Source: Acidobacteriota bacterium (GTDB taxonomy: Bacteria > Acidobacteriota > Terriglobia > Acidiferrales > UBA7541). From it: a DNA stretch of 6,148 nt. This document shows positions 5,362-6,148 of this stretch, one piece after another. How positions within the stretch are numbered: the first letter of the stretch is position 1; each line of letters begins with the position of its first letter. The stretch is taken from contig QHYF01000266.1 of the NCBI GenBank assembly GCA_003224075.1, forward strand, positions 1 to 6,148, written 5' to 3'. Below the pieces are notes generated by a model. It ran no database searches, was not told the origin of the DNA, and was given only the letters and a program-made list of their open reading frames with translations. The translations under genes were made by a program, and so were the position numbers.

Positions 5362-6148
5362 TTACGCTCCTAGAATCCGATGGACGAGAGGCGGTTTTTC
5401 CTGAGGCCTGCTGTCACCGATGAAATAGTTGCCGGCGATGAGCGCCTTCGCTTCGGCCAGTCTGGCGTCGTTATTGTAATGAATTGTGGCCAGCGGTTCG
5501 GCTTTTTCCACGCGGTCGCCGATGCGCTTGTGGAATTCGAGCCCGACGCCATGATCGATCTTGTCTTCTTTTTTCTCGCGGCCGCCGCCGAGCATGGCCA
5601 GCGCGATGCCAAACTGTTCGCAATTGGTGCCAGTAATGTAGCCGCCGCTCGAACTCGGTACATCGGCATGGAAGCGTGCTTGCGGCAGGCGCTGCGGTTC
5701 ATCAATCACGCCTTCGTCGCCCCCCTGCAGACGAATCCCTTGCCGTAATTTTTCCAGGGCCTGACCGGTGGCAATCATTGTTTCCGCGAGGCGGCGGCCT
5801 TCCTCGACACTCGGCGTCTTTTCGCCGAGATAAAACATCCAGGCGGAAAGATCCAGGCTGAGCTCGCGGAGATCGGCGGGCCCGCCGCCTTTGAGCACTT
5901 CCACGGACTCGATGACTTCGTTCGAATGGCCGGCCATGCGGCCCAGCGGCTGATTCATGTCCGTGATCAGCGCGGCCACTTTCTTGCCCATGCGCTGGCC
6001 CGTTTCCACCATGACTTCGGCGAGGCGAACCGAATCTTCTTCTTTTTTCATGAACGCGCCGGACCCGGTTTTCACGTCCAGCACCAGCGCATCAATTCCT
6101 TCGGCGAGTTTCTTGCTCATGATGGAGGCGCAGATCAGGCCGATATTC
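5362..6148 (-). CDS. Pyrimidine-nucleoside (thymidine) phosphorylase, C-terminal part
   Basis: The gene enters from the right edge with about 262 codons visible; family members have about 435 residues, so roughly the first 170 are missing. The reading frame is open to base 6148 and reads NIGLICASIMSKKLAEG. The Met at 6120 is therefore internal, not a start. Ser and Lys of SIMSKK are the pyrimidine-binding residues of this family, followed by IDALVLDVKTGSGAF, ITDMNQPLGRMAG and LKGGGPADL. The C-terminal PYNP_C-type domain is clear: SSSGGYITGTNCEQFG, LGGGREKKEDKIDHGVG and RIGDRVEKAEPLATIHYNN. The enzyme phosphorolyses uridine, deoxyuridine and/or thymidine. MSKK and DVKTGSGAF resemble the Bacillus-type Pdp at least as much as E. 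coli DeoA, so substrate range is open between these. It is the first visible gene of the operon; its promoter lies outside the window. Confidence 0.93.
   Translation of the reverse strand, partial: NIGLICASIMSKKLAEGIDALVLDVKTGSGAFMKKEEDSVRLAEVMVETGQRMGKKVAALITDMNQPLGRMAGHSNEVIESVEVLKGGGPADLRELSLDLSAWMFYLGEKTPSVEEGRRLAETMIATGQALEKLRQGIRLQGGDEGVIDEPQRLPQARFHADVPSSSGGYITGTNCEQFGIALAMLGGGREKKEDKIDHGVGLEFHKRIGDRVEKAEPLATIHYNNDARLAEAKALIAGNYFIGDSRPQEKPPLVHRILGA

Noticed and set aside
4722..5423. Plus-strand open frame (233 codons) opposite the transporter
   Set aside because: It is antisense to the CNT gene with hydrophilic, His/Arg/Asp-rich composition typical of the complement of membrane-protein codons. 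It shows no recognisable domain.

Overview
The window is about 6.1 kb of moderately GC-rich bacterial DNA. Most of it is one minus-strand nucleoside-salvage operon. The mix of a salvage cluster with several exported proteins (an amidohydrolase, a methyltransferase with a hydrophobic N-terminus, and a small secreted orphan) would fit a soil Acidobacteriota. That is an impression from protein style; no rRNA or marker gene confirms it.

Layout: 1-191 (minus) is the start of an apparently exported SAM-dependent methyltransferase cut by the window edge. 192-582 is a non-coding divergent region with two small hairpins. 583-915 (plus) encodes a 110-residue secreted protein of unknown function. 916-1010 is a convergent terminator region. 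From the right edge, reading leftwards, come pyrimidine-nucleoside phosphorylase (partial, 6148-5362), a NupC/CNT nucleoside transporter (5309-4092), purine nucleoside phosphorylase (4095-3172, ATGA overlap with the transporter), cytidine deaminase (2836-2444) and an MTA/SAH/adenosine-deaminase-type amidohydrolase with a signal peptide (2426-1011).

The genes form a coherent pathway. The transporter imports nucleosides. Cdd turns (deoxy)cytidine into (deoxy)uridine, and the two phosphorylases release bases plus (deoxy)ribose-1-phosphate. The trimeric-type Pnp carries the Glu/Asn pair typical of 6-oxopurine specificity, so an adenosine-type deaminase would be needed to feed adenine nucleosides in. 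The amidohydrolase could do this, apparently outside the cytoplasm.

The most striking feature is a perfect 302-bp direct tandem duplication (2754-3055 and 3056-3357) across the pnp/cdd boundary. Both genes remain intact. The duplication inserts a scar between them containing a second cdd ribosome-binding site and start (28 codons, then a stop made at the junction) and a second copy of the last 61 pnp codons. It is either a very recent duplication or an assembly error.
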